From Massilia horti (GTDB lineage Bacteria > Pseudomonadota > Gammaproteobacteria > Burkholderiales > Burkholderiaceae_D): DNA of 49,822 nucleotides. Positions 8,609-16,433 of the stretch are shown here, one piece after another (within the stretch, counting starts at the first letter, position 1; every line of letters begins with the position of its first letter). Under the pieces are notes generated by a model that was given only the letters and a program-made list of their open reading frames with translations, ran no database searches and was not told where the DNA came from. The position numbers and the translations under genes are program-made. The stretch lies in assembly GCF_004614195.1 (NCBI RefSeq), contig NZ_SPUM01000083.1, positions 1 through 49,822 on the forward strand, read 5' to 3'.

Positions 8609-8642
8609 GGGAATAGTCCTCTCTGTGATGTCTATGCAGAGC

Positions 8643-8657
8643 AAATGGTAACCATTT
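8643..8657. promoter_or_regulatory. Perfect palindrome, candidate operator of the FMN reductase operon
   Basis: AAATGGTAACCATTT is a perfect dyad about A8650, extended imperfectly to GCAAA...TTTGC. It lies 35-49 nt upstream of the reductase start, where a repressor would block transcription, in the 185-bp gap to the divergent DUF29 gene. No regulator gene is adjacent. Function inferred from position and symmetry only. Confidence 0.5.
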
Positions 8658-8793
8658 TTGCATCGGCGCGTCGGCGAATAGGCAACCCGGTCCATGCGGC
8701 GACACCACAAATCCGGTTTGGAGTGCGTCAATCGACAGCGCCCCGGGAGTGAATCCACATCCGGTACACTCAGTTCCTGCTGCGGAGGTCACC

Positions 8794-9261
8794 ATGAACC
8801 GACTCGATACGCCACCCGCTGAGGCCATCGCGCCTGCGGCGGATTATTCCAGTGATTTTGCGCTCTGGCTTACTGAACAGGCGCGCACCATGCGGGCGCG
8901 ACGCTTTGACTTGCTGGACATTGACAACCTTTGCGAAGAGATCGAAGGCATGGCGAGGAAAGAGCACCGGGAGCTGCAAAGCCGCTTGGAAGTGGTGCTC
9001 GTGCATCTACTGAAGTGTAAATTTCAACCGGAGCAGCGGTCCAGCAACTGGGTCGGGACATTGGAGGAGCAACGTGGCCAGATTGCGCGCATCCTCAAGG
9101 ACAGTCCCAGCCTCGCACGCCGCGTCATGGAATATGCCGATGCCGAATATCCACGAGCAGCAGTGGTCGCTGCGCGGGAGACAGGCTTGGCCATTGCCAC
9201 CCTCCCAGGCTCGAATCCGTTTTCCCAAGCGGAACTGCTCGATCGGGATTTCATTCCTTGA
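8794..9261 (+). CDS. DUF29 domain protein
   Basis: 155 aa from ATG 8794, which has an excellent ribosome site (GGAGGT, 8784-8789); the open frame upstream to 8749 is not needed. YSSDFALWLTEQARTMRARRFDLLDIDNLCEEIEGM is cut here as the family start: residues Asp-Phe-x-x-Trp and the LDxxNLxEEIE stretch are characteristic of DUF29, a small helical family of unknown function, frequent in cyanobacteria and proteobacteria and often mobile between lineages. Single gene, flanked by minus-strand genes on both sides. Confidence 0.88.
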   Translation: MNRLDTPPAEAIAPAADYSSDFALWLTEQARTMRARRFDLLDIDNLCEEIEGMARKEHRELQSRLEVVLVHLLKCKFQPEQRSSNWVGTLEEQRGQIARILKDSPSLARRVMEYADAEYPRAAVVAARETGLAIATLPGSNPFSQAELLDRDFIP

Positions 9262-9268
9262 AGGCTCA

Positions 9269-9577
9269 TCAAATCCGGCGACGCCGGTATTCGTCAAGAA
9301 AACGCTCCGCCTCGGCAGCGCTGAGCACGACGACCGGGTCGCCATGGTAGGCATACAGGAATGGCGGCCCGCCCTGGCGGTCGGTCAGCTTGGCCGAAAT
9401 CAGAAAGCGGGTGCCCGGCGGGTACAGCGTGGGGTCGAACAGCCTGCGCGAGCATTGCACCTTCATGCTGGTCGCGTAGGCCTGCCCCGCCATCGGCCGG
9501 ATCATCAGGCGGCCGCTGCGCGGATCGGGCACCGACTCGACCGCCACTTCGCGATAGGCCCAGGGATCGCGCGCCAT
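9269..9577 (-). CDS. Hypothetical 102-aa protein downstream of the MFS transporter
   Basis: Starts 2 nt after the MFS stop (ATG 9577), so it is very likely co-transcribed and translationally coupled. Begins MARDPWAYREVAVESV and ends AEAERFLDEYRRRRI. No family recognised; the composition suggests a soluble, basic, mixed alpha/beta protein with a beta-rich middle (FLISAKLTDRQGGPPFLYAY). Converges on the DUF29 gene, 7 bp apart. I trust it as a gene from coupling and codon use, not from homology. Confidence 0.65.
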   Translation of the reverse strand: MARDPWAYREVAVESVPDPRSGRLMIRPMAGQAYATSMKVQCSRRLFDPTLYPPGTRFLISAKLTDRQGGPPFLYAYHGDPVVVLSAAEAERFLDEYRRRRI

Positions 9578-9579
9578 CT

Positions 9580-10827
9580 TCAGGCCTGCACCGGCGCCGG
9601 GGTGCGTACCACCAGTTGTTCGCGGATCGGCAGGTTGACCACAGCCGCGGCCGACGCGAGCGCGATATCGGCATACCACATCCAGCTGTAGTCACCGAAC
9701 TGAACGAAGGCCAGCCCGCCGAGCCAGGCGCCGAAGAAGCCGCCGATCTGGTGCGACAGCAGCGTAAGGCCGAACAGCGTCGCCAGGTAGCGCATGCCGA
9801 AGAGCTTGCCCACCAGCCCAGCCGTCGGGGGCACGGTCGCGAGCCAGGTGAAGCCAAGGGCAGCGGCAAACAGGTAGAACGTGAGCGCGGTCTTGGGCGC
9901 CAGCAGGTACAGCACCACGATCACCGCGCGGCTCGCATAGATCAGGACCAGCAGCGACTTCATGCGGTAGCGCGTGGCCAGCGCACCGGCGGCAAGGCTG
10001 CCGGCGATGTTAAACAGGCCGATCAGGCCCAGCGCCGTGCCCGACACAGCGGCCGGCAACGAGCACAGCGCGACCTCGCCGGGCAGGTGCGTGACCAGGA
10101 ACGCGATGTGAAAGCCGCAGGTGAAGAAGCCCGCGTGCAGGCACAGGTAGCCAGGATCGCGCAGTGCCACACGCAGCTGCTCGGACAAGGTCATGCTGGT
10201 AGCGCTGTTCGCGGCCCCGGCGGACGGCACGCTGGGGATGGCCGGCTTCTTGCCACGCATCGGCCATGCGAGCGGAATGGTCAGCAGCGTGGTCGCGGCC
10301 ATGGTCAGCATCGCGACAACCCAGCCGGCGCCGTTGATCATCGCCTGCATCAGCGGCGCGAAAACGAATTGGCCGAACGAGCCGCCGGCGTTAATGAAGC
10401 CGGAGGCAAACGGCCGGCGCGCGGCCGGCAGGCGGCCCGCAGTGGCGCCGATCAGGATCGAAAAGCTGCCAGCGCCGGCGCCAGCAGCGGACAGGATGCC
10501 GAGCGTGAGCATCAGAGCCCACTGCGAGGAGACGAACGGCGTTGCGGCCATGCCACCGGCAAGCAGCACCGCGCCCAGCACGATCACGCGCGCCGGGCCG
10601 TATTTGTCGGCGATGGCGCCGAATACCGGCTGCGAGGCGCCCCACATGAACTGGCCGACCGCCATCGCCAGGCTGATCGAGGCGATGCCAAGGCCGGTGG
10701 AAGTGTTGAGCGGTGAAAGGAACAGACCGGTGGTCAGGCGCGCGCCCATCGTGAGCATCAGGATGCTGCTGGCGGAAAGGATCAGCAGCCATGCGGCGCG
10801 GGGTGTCATCTCGGTCTGGTGCGGCAA
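9580..10827 (-). CDS. Major facilitator superfamily transporter
   Basis: 415 aa with about 12 membrane segments. The loop between segments 2 and 3 reads GAIADKYGPARVIV, the MFS signature (G-x-x-x-D-x-x-G-x-R/K). The best start is a TTG at 10827, preceded by AGGAGA at proper spacing; the ATG at 10809, six codons later, has only GAG directly against it. The protein resembles the oxalate/formate-antiporter-like and CynX/NarK-like MFS groups, but the substrate cannot be assigned. The 5' end abuts the repeat at 10868-10984; its promoter must lie in or beyond that repeat. Confidence 0.85.
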   Translation of the reverse strand: MPHQTEMTPRAAWLLILSASSILMLTMGARLTTGLFLSPLNTSTGLGIASISLAMAVGQFMWGASQPVFGAIADKYGPARVIVLGAVLLAGGMAATPFVSSQWALMLTLGILSAAGAGAGSFSILIGATAGRLPAARRPFASGFINAGGSFGQFVFAPLMQAMINGAGWVVAMLTMAATTLLTIPLAWPMRGKKPAIPSVPSAGAANSATSMTLSEQLRVALRDPGYLCLHAGFFTCGFHIAFLVTHLPGEVALCSLPAAVSGTALGLIGLFNIAGSLAAGALATRYRMKSLLVLIYASRAVIVVLYLLAPKTALTFYLFAAALGFTWLATVPPTAGLVGKLFGMRYLATLFGLTLLSHQIGGFFGAWLGGLAFVQFGDYSWMWYADIALASAAAVVNLPIREQLVVRTPAPVQA

Positions 10828-10867
10828 GCTTGGTCTCCTGATTGTCACGTGGCGCGTACACCGAGGC

Positions 10868-10984
10868 GTAGGGTGCGCACCTGTGCGCACGCGGTTCGCA
10901 AACGCAGCGTAACGGCGCAGCAGCCGCGAGTCTGCATGCGGTGACCGCGTGCGCACGGGTCCTCGGCGGCCCCGCGCCCCCTAC
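10868..10984. repeat. REPIN-like palindromic element, copy B (short-long arms)
   Basis: 117 bp. The left 28-nt arm (10868-10895) has GTAGG then the hairpin GTGCGCACCTGTGCGCAC and GCGGT; the right 41-nt arm (10944-10984) contains CGTGCGCACGGGTCCTCGGC and ends CCCTAC. Inverted full-length homologue of copy A. Lies between the 3' end of ispF and the 5' end of the MFS gene, both on the minus strand. Confidence 0.85.
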
Positions 10985-11014
10985 GCCCTCCTGCAAGCGG
11001 CGCGAGTTTTTTTC

Positions 11015-11527
11015 TTACGTCGGCACGCGCACCAACATGGCCACGGCTTCCGCCGCCATGCCTTCCTCACGCCCAAGGTAGCCCAGTTTTTCGTTGGTCT
11101 TGGCCTTGATGTTGATCTGCTGCGGCGACACGCCCACGTCCTCCGCGATGCGCGAAATCATCTGCGGGATGTGCGGCGCCATCTTCGGCGCCTGAGCGAT
11201 GATGGTCGCGTCGATGTTGCCAATAGTATAGCCAGTGCCCAGCACCCGGTGCGCCACTTCCCGCAGCAGGGTGCGCGAATCGGCGCCGGCGAACATGGGG
11301 TCGGTGTCCGGGAAATGCTTGCCGATGTCGCCCAGCGCCGCCGCTCCCAGCAGCGCGTCGATGATTGCGTGCAGCAGCACGTCAGCGTCCGAATGGCCGA
11401 AGAGGCCCAGGCGATGCGGGATCGTCACTCCGCCAACGATGAGCTTGCGGCCTTCCACCAGTGCGTGGCAGTCGTAGCCCTGGCCAATGCGAAACGGCGG
11501 AGTCGGGTTGTAGGATGCAAGTGCCAT
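11015..11527 (-). CDS. ispF: 2-C-methyl-D-erythritol 2,4-cyclodiphosphate synthase
   Basis: 170 aa, normal length. Converts CDP-ME 2-phosphate to MEcPP with release of CMP, the fifth step of the MEP isoprenoid pathway, as a cytosolic trimer with Zn2+. Predicted metal ligands are Asp19 and His21 (GYDCH) and His53 (ADVLLHAI); [11 protein letters not shown] and the C-terminal [16 protein letters not shown] are family signatures. It starts 16 nt after ispD, giving the common ispD-ispF pair, here at the end of a long minus-strand block. Confidence 0.97.
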   Translation of the reverse strand: MALASYNPTPPFRIGQGYDCHALVEGRKLIVGGVTIPHRLGLFGHSDADVLLHAIIDALLGAAALGDIGKHFPDTDPMFAGADSRTLLREVAHRVLGTGYTIGNIDATIIAQAPKMAPHIPQMISRIAEDVGVSPQQINIKAKTNEKLGYLGREEGMAAEAVAMLVRVPT

Positions 11528-11543
11528 GATTCTTTCAATGCTT

Positions 11544-12239
11544 TCAGGTTAAAGGCGATGCCAGGTACATCTCGGCAATCCGGATGTCCGCGGGCAGCGT
11601 CACTTTTAAATTCCGGGGATGCCCTTCCACCAGTTTGGGGGCGAGGCCCAAGGCTTCAACCGCACTGGCGTCATCGGTAATCGTGGAGGGGTCGGTCACG
11701 GCTTCGAGCGCGTCGGCCAGCAGACGGAACCGGAACATCTGCGGTGTCTGCGCGAGCCAAAGACCGTCGCGTGATACCGTGGCGAGCTCGTCGTTCACGA
11801 ACCGCTTGACGGTGTCCACCACCGGCAGTGCAAGCAAGCCCCCGACCGGATGTTCGCCGGTTTCCTTGACCAGCTTGTCGATCAGGCCCGGTGTGAGGCC
11901 GGGACGGGCCGCGTCGTGCACCAGCACCCAGTCGTTGGCGTGCAATTTGTTTTCCAGTTCCCACAGGCCGTTGCGCACCGATTCCAGGCGCGATGCGCCG
12001 CCGCAGCGCAGCACAGTCACGCCTTCAGGGGGCAGCACGCTGTCGATCACGGGATCGTCGACACTGACCACGACAAAGGTATGGGCGATCAGCGGGCTCG
12101 ACACGAAAGCGTCGAGCGTGTGGCGCAGCATCGGCTTGCCGCCAAGCTGCAGATATTGTTTGGGGCCGTCAGCGCCCATGCGCGCCCCAACCCCGGCGGC
12201 AGGCACCAGGGCGAAGTAACGCGGCGGTTGCTGGTTCAT
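11544..12239 (-). CDS. ispD: 2-C-methyl-D-erythritol 4-phosphate cytidylyltransferase
   Basis: 231 aa from ATG 12239, with GAGAG upstream; the frame continues open to 12389 but lacks a start signal. The nucleotide-binding start [20 protein letters not shown] has the AAGxGxR...PKQ motif; VLVHDAARP and [14 protein letters not shown] are typical. Catalyses CTP + MEP to CDP-ME in the cytosol. The 197-bp gap upstream to the Nudix gene may carry a separate promoter, but I see no strong one. Confidence 0.97.
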   Translation of the reverse strand: MNQQPPRYFALVPAAGVGARMGADGPKQYLQLGGKPMLRHTLDAFVSSPLIAHTFVVVSVDDPVIDSVLPPEGVTVLRCGGASRLESVRNGLWELENKLHANDWVLVHDAARPGLTPGLIDKLVKETGEHPVGGLLALPVVDTVKRFVNDELATVSRDGLWLAQTPQMFRFRLLADALEAVTDPSTITDDASAVEALGLAPKLVEGHPRNLKVTLPADIRIAEMYLASPLT

Positions 12240-12436
12240 GTGAATCTCTCGTACGTTGTGCCGATCCAATAAGAGACTGTACCTCACCTTGGCAAAGTTT
12301 GCCCAAGGTTCGCCGGTTGCCGTGGCCTCGCACAAGCGCGGATCACGTGCATTTTGCAAGCGATTGGAATCAAGCTTGAGCTGCCGCATGCGCCGCGCAA
12401 AATGGCGGCGGCGGACGCGCAGCAGTTCGGTGGGAA

Positions 12437-12994
12437 TCAGTCGGGCTGCCAGCTGCCGGCCAGGATTTTTTCGAGCCAGAAGGTGCCGATGATGGTCTTC
12501 ACGTCGGTGATCTCGCCACGCCGCACCTGTTCCAGCATTTCGGGAACGGTGCTGGTGAACAGTTCCAGGAATTCACCTTCGTCGAGCTTGGCTTCGCCCG
12601 GAGTCAAGCCGGTGGCCAGGAACAGGTCGAGGTGCTCGTCCGAATACGCGATGGCGTTGTGGATGGTGCACACGAATTTCCAGTCGGTTGCCGTGTAGCC
12701 GGTTTCCTCCTGCAGTTCGCGCTTGGCGCAGGCCAGCGGGTCTTCGCCCGGGTCGATCTTCCCGGCCGGGAATTCGACGAACACGCGGTCGTTCGGATAG
12801 CGGTATTGGCGCTCGAGCAGCACGCGGCCGTCGGGCAGCAAAGGCAGGATCACCACCGCGCCCGGATGGCGGATGTACTCGCGCTGGGAAAGGGAGCCGT
12901 CGGGCAGCTTGACGCGGTCGCGGTTGACCTTGAGGAAGTGGCCTTCGTAGGCCGTCTCGCCGTCGATGCGGGTTTCTTTGAGGTGGGAATCCAT
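12437..12994 (-). CDS. Nudix hydrolase, ADP-ribose pyrophosphatase type
   Basis: 185 aa. The Nudix box is complete (GKIDPGEDPLACAKRELQEE followed by TGY), with catalytic Glu residues in REL-x-EE. The N-terminal ETAYEGHFLKVNRDRVKLPDG and VVILPLLPDGRVLLERQYRY fit the NudF/ADP-ribose diphosphatase group, which hydrolyses ADP-ribose to AMP and ribose 5-phosphate. It follows the DUF2818 gene by 70 bp and so trails the nuo operon. Housecleaning of NAD breakdown products next to an NADH-consuming complex is suggestive but not evidence of a link. Confidence 0.92.
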   Translation of the reverse strand: MDSHLKETRIDGETAYEGHFLKVNRDRVKLPDGSLSQREYIRHPGAVVILPLLPDGRVLLERQYRYPNDRVFVEFPAGKIDPGEDPLACAKRELQEETGYTATDWKFVCTIHNAIAYSDEHLDLFLATGLTPGEAKLDEGEFLELFTSTVPEMLEQVRRGEITDVKTIIGTFWLEKILAGSWQPD

Positions 12995-13064
12995 CCGGGC
13001 TCCGGTTTGACGCTGCGTTTAAACGAAACCCGCTGCGCTAACAGACGACCGCAAACGGGAGAAA

Positions 13065-13385
13065 TCAGCCGCGGCGCTTGCGCAGGTAACGCAGTACAAA
13101 CCCGGGAAACGCCAGCACGACGAACATGCAGCCAGTGATCGCGTAGAACTCCCAGCCCTGGTCAAACACGTTGCCAATCCGGGATTCCAATGCGTGGGCC
13201 AGTGCGCCGACGAGGAAGTATAAAACAATCAGCTCGAGCAGGCGCACGACGAAATGCTTGCGTGCGCCGCCCGGGCCATTCGCGTTCAGGGGGATAAAGC
13301 CGAACAGGTTCTCATTTGCGAAAGGCAGGTTGGCAGCCGCCAGTGCGACGGCGACCACCAACCAGCTGGCCAATGAGACGTCCAC
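13065..13385 (-). CDS. DUF2818 membrane protein linked to complex I
   Basis: 106 aa with three or four membrane segments (about 5-23, 43-65 and 78-98). It begins with GTG at 13385, 4 nt after the nuoN stop, so it is translationally coupled to nuoN; no strong ribosome site is visible. DUF2818 genes sit directly after nuoN in many betaproteobacteria, which suggests a role with complex I (assembly or accessory subunit). That role is inferred from genomic context; no catalytic motif is visible. Confidence 0.88.
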   Translation of the reverse strand: MDVSLASWLVVAVALAAANLPFANENLFGFIPLNANGPGGARKHFVVRLLELIVLYFLVGALAHALESRIGNVFDQGWEFYAITGCMFVVLAFPGFVLRYLRKRRG

Positions 13386-13389
13386 CTGC

Positions 13390-14901
13390 TTACAGGGCGA
13401 GCGTCTTGGTCATGGCGGTCAGGCAGGCGCCCAGCAGAGCGTCCGGCACCACGCCGAGGACCAGCACGATCACGCCGTTGAGCGACAGCGCCAGGCGCAT
13501 GTCCAGCGGGGTGGCGATCGGGGTGGCGTCGACCGCTTCGTCGAACCACATCATCTTCACCACGCGCAGGTAGTAGAAAGCGCCGATCAGCGAGGCCATG
13601 ACCGCGACAATCGCGAGCCACACCTGGCCGGAGGTCACCACTGCCTGCAGCACTGCCCACTTGGCGATGAAGCCCACCATCGGCGGCACGCCTGCCAGCG
13701 AGAACATCAGGATCGTCATGACCACGGCATACCACGGGCTGCGCTTGCCCAGGCCCTTGAAGTCGGCCAGTTCTTCGGCTTCGAAACCGGAACGGGCCAG
13801 CATCATGATGAGGCCAAAGGTGCCCAGGGTGGTCAGCACGTAGGTGATCGAGTAGTACATCGCCGAGCTGTAGGCGGCGGGCGCGAAGCTGCGGTTGCCG
13901 TCCACCACGCCGGACAACAGGCCCAGCAGCACGAAGCCCATCTGGGCGATGGTCGAGTAAGCCAGCATGCGCTTGATGTTCGACTGGGCGATCGCGGTGA
14001 GGTTACCGAATACCAGCGACAGCACGGCCAGGGCCAGCAGCATCTGCTGCCAGTCGAACGCCATCGGCAGCAGGCCGCCGACCAGCAGGCGCAGCACGAT
14101 CGCGAACGTGGCCAGCTTCGGCGCGCCACCCAGCAACAGGGTCACAGCGGTCGGCGAACCCTGGTACACGTCCGGCACCCACATGTGGAACGGCACCACG
14201 CCCAGCTTGAACGCGAGGCCGGCCACGATGAACACCAGGCCGAACACCAGGATAGTGTGGTTGGCCGCGTGGGCATTGGCTACTTCCAGGATGCGCGACA
14301 GGTCGAGCGAGCCAGTGGCGCCGTACACCATCGAGATACCGTACAGCATGAAACCGGATGCCAGCGAACCGAGGACGAAGTACTTCATCGCCGCTTCGGT
14401 CGAGACCGCGTGGTCGCGGCGCATGGCCACCAGCGCGTACAGCGACAGCGACATCAGTTCCAGGCCCAGGTAGATCGGCAGCATGTTGTTGCCAGAGATC
14501 ATGATCATCTGGCCCAGCGTCGAGAACAGCGCGAGCACGTAGAACTCGCCGCCCAGGTTACCGGACATCATGCCGCGGTCATCCGTGTACTGGCGCGAAT
14601 AGACCAGGGTCACACCCACCGCCAGGTAGGTGAACAGCTTGAGCAGGTTGGCCATCGGGTCGGACACGAACATGTTGTTGAACGTGTAGACCGTCTGACC
14701 CGCGGAGAGGTCGCGGAACGAGATCACTGCGCAGCCCACCAGGGCCAGCAGCGACAGCACGTAGGTCAGGTTCCTCTTACCTTTGAGGAACATGTCAATC
14801 AGCAGGATCGCGGAAGCCGCGACCAGCAGGAAGATTTCGGCAGAGACCGGCGCCAGATTCGGGCCGGCTGCCGCAGCAACGTTGTTAATCATCGGGTTCA
14901 T
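13390..14901 (-). CDS. nuoN: NADH-quinone oxidoreductase subunit N
   Basis: 503 aa, about 14 membrane helices, antiporter-like proton-pumping subunit of complex I in the inner membrane. AHMGF-equivalent stretch [11 protein letters not shown], and conserved Lys in [11 protein letters not shown], match the Mrp/NuoN family. Starts 6 nt after nuoM. Last nuo subunit gene, as in most bacteria. Confidence 0.97.
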   Translation of the reverse strand: MNPMINNVAAAAGPNLAPVSAEIFLLVAASAILLIDMFLKGKRNLTYVLSLLALVGCAVISFRDLSAGQTVYTFNNMFVSDPMANLLKLFTYLAVGVTLVYSRQYTDDRGMMSGNLGGEFYVLALFSTLGQMIMISGNNMLPIYLGLELMSLSLYALVAMRRDHAVSTEAAMKYFVLGSLASGFMLYGISMVYGATGSLDLSRILEVANAHAANHTILVFGLVFIVAGLAFKLGVVPFHMWVPDVYQGSPTAVTLLLGGAPKLATFAIVLRLLVGGLLPMAFDWQQMLLALAVLSLVFGNLTAIAQSNIKRMLAYSTIAQMGFVLLGLLSGVVDGNRSFAPAAYSSAMYYSITYVLTTLGTFGLIMMLARSGFEAEELADFKGLGKRSPWYAVVMTILMFSLAGVPPMVGFIAKWAVLQAVVTSGQVWLAIVAVMASLIGAFYYLRVVKMMWFDEAVDATPIATPLDMRLALSLNGVIVLVLGVVPDALLGACLTAMTKTLAL

Positions 14902-14907
14902 ATCGTT

Positions 14908-16413
14908 TTAATGTGGCAGCTTGCTGATGTTAACCTGTTCCAGCAGGTGGGCCACCGAGGACTGCATCGTATCGGTGAACGGCGCCGGATACAGGCCCAT
15001 GTACAGCGTGGCGACCGTCAGCACGATGAGCATGAAGAACTCGCGCTTGTTCAGGTCGGTCATCTCGGCCACGTGCTGGTTGCCGATGGCGCCAAATACG
15101 ACGCGCTTGACCATCCACAGCGAGTATGCCGCGCCCAGGATCAGGGCGGTGCCGGCCAGCAGGCCAATCCAGAAGTTGTGCTGGACCGCAGCCAGGATCA
15201 CCATGAATTCGCCCACGAAACCGGAAGTGGCCGGCAGGCCGCAGTTGGCCATCGCGAACAGCACCGCGAACGCGGCGAACTTGGGCATGACGTTCACGAC
15301 ACCGCCGTACGCGGCGATTTCGCGGGTGTGCATGCGGTCATACAGCACGCCGATGCACAGGAACATGGCGCCCGAGACGAAGCCGTGCGAGATCATCTGC
15401 GCGATACCGCCCTGCACGCCCATTTCGTTGAAGATGAAGAAGCCCAGGGTCACGAAGCCCATGTGCGCGATCGACGAGTAGGCGACCAGTTTCTTCATGT
15501 CCTTCTGGACCATGGCCACCAAGCCAATGTAGATCACGGCGATCAGCGACAGCGTGATGATGAACGGGGCCAGCAGCTTGGACGCGTCCGGGGTGATCGG
15601 CAGCGAGAAACGCAGGAAGCCGTAGGCGCCCAGTTTCAGCATGATTGCCGCCAGCACCACCGAGCCGCCGGTCGGCGCCTCGACGTGGGCGTCCGGCAGC
15701 CAGGTGTGCACCGGCCACATCGGCACCTTGACGGCGAACGCCATCAGGAACGCGATGAAGATCAGGACCTGCTCCTGCAGCGTCAACTGCAGCGGGTGCC
15801 ATGCGCCCAGGATGTCGAAGCTGCCGTGCGCCTTGTTGTACAGGTAGATGATCGCGACCAGGGTCAGCAGCGAACCGAGGAAGGTGTACAGGAAGAACTT
15901 GAATGCCGCGTACACACGGTTCGGGCCGCCGAACACGCCGATGATGATGAACATCGGGATCAGGGTCGCTTCAAAGAAGAAGTAGAACAGCAGGCCGTCG
16001 AGCGAGGCGAACACGCCGATCATCAGGCCCGACAGCAGCAGGAACGAACCCATGTACTGGGCCACGCGCTCGGTGATCACCTCCCATGCCGAGATCACGA
16101 CGATCACGGTGATGAAGGCGGTCAGCGGCACGAACCACAGCGACAGGCCGTCGACACCCAGGAAGTACTGGATGTTAAAGCGCGGGATCCACTCGAGCTT
16201 TTCCACGTACTGCGGAGCGTGCGTGGCATTGTTGAAGTTGGTAATCAGCGGAATCGTCGGCAGGAAGCTGACGATGGCGCCGATCAGCGACAGCACGCGG
16301 GTAAAGCCCGCCTTGTTGTCACGGCCGACCGCCATCACCAGCACGCCGAAGAGGATCGGGAGCCAGATCGACAGGCTCAGGTACGGAGGATATGTTGTAA
16401 TGGACTGCATCAT
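14908..16413 (-). CDS. nuoM: NADH-quinone oxidoreductase subunit M
   Basis: 501 aa, about 14 membrane helices; Mrp-type antiporter-like proton channel of complex I. Conserved landmarks: FFEATLIPMFIIIGVFGG (with the essential Glu of the central half-channel), VKVPMWPVHTWLPDAHVEAP and YSSIAHMGFVTLG. Begins 20 nt after nuoL. Two ATGs are adjacent at the start (16413 and 16410). Confidence 0.98.
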   Translation of the reverse strand: MMQSITTYPPYLSLSIWLPILFGVLVMAVGRDNKAGFTRVLSLIGAIVSFLPTIPLITNFNNATHAPQYVEKLEWIPRFNIQYFLGVDGLSLWFVPLTAFITVIVVISAWEVITERVAQYMGSFLLLSGLMIGVFASLDGLLFYFFFEATLIPMFIIIGVFGGPNRVYAAFKFFLYTFLGSLLTLVAIIYLYNKAHGSFDILGAWHPLQLTLQEQVLIFIAFLMAFAVKVPMWPVHTWLPDAHVEAPTGGSVVLAAIMLKLGAYGFLRFSLPITPDASKLLAPFIITLSLIAVIYIGLVAMVQKDMKKLVAYSSIAHMGFVTLGFFIFNEMGVQGGIAQMISHGFVSGAMFLCIGVLYDRMHTREIAAYGGVVNVMPKFAAFAVLFAMANCGLPATSGFVGEFMVILAAVQHNFWIGLLAGTALILGAAYSLWMVKRVVFGAIGNQHVAEMTDLNKREFFMLIVLTVATLYMGLYPAPFTDTMQSSVAHLLEQVNISKLPH

Positions 16414-16433
16414 TGTCGTTGTCTCTGCCTGAT

